A DNA stretch of 64,000 nt from an uncultured bacterium (lineage in GTDB: Bacteria > Bacillota > Limnochordia > DTU080 > JAAYLA01), in assembly GCA_937983075.1 (NCBI GenBank), contig CALKAQ010000033.1:1-64000 (forward strand). The letters run 5' to 3'. The notes under the pieces are model-generated. The model had not been told where the DNA came from. It saw only the letters and a list, made by a program, of their open reading frames with translations, and did no database searches. Of this stretch, positions 62,435 to 64,000 are shown piece by piece. Positions within the stretch are counted from its first letter, which is position 1. Every line of letters starts with the position of its first letter. Position numbers and translations under genes: made by a program.

Positions 62435-63094
62435 TCATGAAAACGGTGAATTTTTGTCGGCTCGCTCGGCATCCACACGCGGAATCAACGGATTGCGAGG
62501 TTTCGCTGCGCTTTCCACCACCGGCAAGCCGGCTCGCCGCATGAAGTTCGCCAACAGCACGTGTCCCCAATCGGTGAGAATCGATTCCGGATGGAATTGA
62601 AATCCCTCTACGTCGAAATCACGGTGACGGATCCCCATGACTTCGCCTGCAGCGGTTTTGGAAGTAACGATCAACTCTTCGCCTATGGAATCGGGGTCGA
62701 CGACCAACGAATGATAGCGGGTTGCGTTGAATGGCGACGGAACGCCTTCATAAAGTCCCGAACCCGAGTGGTGGATTTCGGATGTTTTGCCGTGCATCAA
62801 TGTTTCCGCCGGGACGATGCGTGCGCCAAAAGCTTGTGCGATGCACAAATGCCCGAGACTGACGCCGAGAATCGGGATTTTGCCGGCGAACTGCCGGATG
62901 ACGCTCAACGAAATGCCGGCTTTGTCAGGCGTCGACGGCCCCGACGAGATGACGACAGCACTCGGATGCTTCTCGGCGATTTCCTCGGGAGTGATTTTGT
63001 CATTTCGATACACCTCAACCGAAGCGCCCAGCTCTCCGAAGTACTGCACCAAGTTATAAGTAAAGGAATCGTAGTTGTCGATAATGATGATCAC
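62435..63094 (-). CDS. trpG: Anthranilate synthase component II (class I glutaminase) with Ser in place of the catalytic Cys
   Basis: The 219-residue glutamine amidotransferase normally feeds ammonia to TrpE. The His/Glu part of the triad is intact (FQFHPESILT) and so is the N-terminus (IIDNYDSFTYNLVQYF). The nucleophile motif, usually GVCLGHQ, reads GVSLGHL: residue 79 is Ser (codon AGT, 62860-62858). The oxyanion loop, usually SPGPGTP, reads SSGPSTP. Glutamine hydrolysis would be expected to be lost or very weak. The C-terminus has about 20 extra residues. ATG 63094 overlaps the trpE stop. Confidence 0.93.
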   Translation of the reverse strand: MIIIIDNYDSFTYNLVQYFGELGASVEVYRNDKITPEEIAEKHPSAVVISSGPSTPDKAGISLSVIRQFAGKIPILGVSLGHLCIAQAFGARIVPAETLMHGKTSEIHHSGSGLYEGVPSPFNATRYHSLVVDPDSIGEELIVTSKTAAGEVMGIRHRDFDVEGFQFHPESILTDWGHVLLANFMRRAGLPVVESAAKPRNPLIPRVDAERADKNSPFS

Positions 63095-64000
63095 TCGGCT
63101 GCCTCCTCTGCAATGACGACGGCCTTGAGCAAGCCACGAGCTTTGTTGAGCGTTTCTTCATATTCTTTTTCGGGATCGGAGTCGGCCACCACACCCGCGC
63201 CGGCTTGAATGTGCGCTTTTCCGTTGTGTACGACGACGGTTCGAATCGTGATGCAGCTGTCCATATTCCCGGAAAAACCGAAATATCCGATGGCACCGCC
63301 GTACGGTCCCCTCCGCGATGGTTCCAGCTCGTCGATAATTTCCATCGCCCGCACTTTCGGTGCCCCGGACAGCGTTCCGGCAGGAAATGCGGCTCGCAGC
63401 AAATCAAAGGCGTCACGCCCAGGCGCCAGTCGCCCCCGCACATTCGATACGATGTGCATGACGTGAGAGTAGCGTTCGATCATCATCAGCTCATCGACAA
63501 CGACGCTGCCCGGTTCGCATACTCGCCCGAGGTCGTTGCGGCCGAGATCGACGAGCATCAAATGTTCGGCGATTTCTTTTTCGTCAGCCAAGAGGTCGCG
63601 TTCCAAGGCTAAATCTTCCGCCGGATCATCACTGCGTGGACGCGTGCCCGCGATAGGCCGCAGCATCACTTCGGCGTCCTCCGCCCGAACCATGACCTCG
63701 GGAGACGAACCGACAATCGCCACGCCGTCGAGCTTTAAATAGAAAAGATACGGCGACGGATTCACGGTACGCAGAACGCGATAAATGTTAAATGCGTCGC
63801 CACGCACAGGCAGCGTGAAGCGCTGTGAGAGCACCACCTGGAAGATGTCGCCCGCTCGGATGTACGCCTTGGCCTTCTCCACAGCGGATATAAATGCTTC
63901 TTTGGTGAAATTGGAAGTGATTTTGTCGGTGCGGGGAGGAGCTTGCAAAAGACCGCTTAGCGGCGACAGGCCATGCTCTTGTTGTAAAGCCGCCAGGACT
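63091..64000 (-). CDS. trpE: Anthranilate synthase component I, partial
   Basis: Chorismate-using subunit of anthranilate synthase. Only the C-terminal 302 codons are in the window; the frame is open to base 64000 and the 5' end lies beyond it. Motifs include DIFQVVLSQRF, the PSPYLFYL segment, GSSPE, RPIAGTRPR, DLGRNDLGRV, GTLSGAPKVRAMEIIDELE and YGGAIGYF. The stop overlaps trpG as ATGA. The N-terminal tryptophan-binding region cannot be judged. Confidence 0.95.
   Translation of the reverse strand, partial: VLAALQQEHGLSPLSGLLQAPPRTDKITSNFTKEAFISAVEKAKAYIRAGDIFQVVLSQRFTLPVRGDAFNIYRVLRTVNPSPYLFYLKLDGVAIVGSSPEVMVRAEDAEVMLRPIAGTRPRSDDPAEDLALERDLLADEKEIAEHLMLVDLGRNDLGRVCEPGSVVVDELMMIERYSHVMHIVSNVRGRLAPGRDAFDLLRAAFPAGTLSGAPKVRAMEIIDELEPSRRGPYGGAIGYFGFSGNMDSCITIRTVVVHNGKAHIQAGAGVVADSDPEKEYEETLNKARGLLKAVVIAEEAAE

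Overview
The window (about 54-56 % GC by eye) reads as a contig end from an endospore-forming member of the Bacillota. The evidence is a sporulation-type sigma factor (SigH), a YneA-like division suppressor divergent from lexA, YpmA, a TIGR04086 membrane protein, the YnbB-type PLP enzyme, YtrA-type regulation, and very frequent TTG starts behind strong AGGAGG-type ribosome binding sites. The closest genus cannot be told from the sequence. Bases 1-87 are not biological: they are a chimera of Illumina library adapters.

Layout. 0.3-4.9 kb: threonine/aspartate operon hom-thrC-thrB-lysC, then tRNA-Pro and an alpha/beta hydrolase. 6.1-12.5 kb: the most unusual locus, an Ebo-like cluster (small protein, TatD-like hydrolase, myo-inositol-1-phosphate synthase, two tandem TIM-barrel isomerase-like proteins, a divergent alkaline-phosphatase-superfamily protein and a UbiA prenyltransferase), followed by a CUT2 sugar ABC transporter (12.6-16.5 kb). 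16.6-20.7 kb (minus strand): mtnN and a CUT1 sugar ABC transporter. 21-28.3 kb: a secreted discoidin-cupredoxin fusion, a carboxymuconolactone-decarboxylase-like protein, nfo, adenine deaminase, a SpoU rRNA methyltransferase that seems to start at ATT, an SMR pump and pepA. 28.3-31 kb: CadC-type metal sensor and CadA-type P-ATPase with a perfect operator palindrome.

31-37.3 kb: a YtrA-like GntR regulon with two matching operators controlling a secreted/membrane pair and a six-gene ABC-2 transporter operon. 37.3-45.1 kb: UvrD/PcrA helicase, a DUF4914-like P-loop protein, an MFS transporter, a decayed cNMP-binding gene and a radical SAM/SPASM enzyme. 45.2-50.7 kb: SRPBCC protein, VCBS-repeat protein, pyrE, a soluble receiver-histidine kinase fusion and tRNA-Trp. 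50.9-56.3 kb: tyrosine recombinase, yneA/lexA with LexA boxes, small conserved genes, sigH and speD. 56.4-64 kb (minus strand): trpEGDCFBA with overlapping genes, ending in a 74-residue protein and a methionine-gamma-lyase-family enzyme. The TrpG subunit has Ser where the glutaminase nucleophile Cys should be.

No insertion sequence, prophage block or CRISPR array was seen. The best candidates for something new are the inositol-linked Ebo-like cluster, the Ser79 TrpG, the YtrA regulon with its extra secreted gene, the DUF4914 protein and the ATT start.
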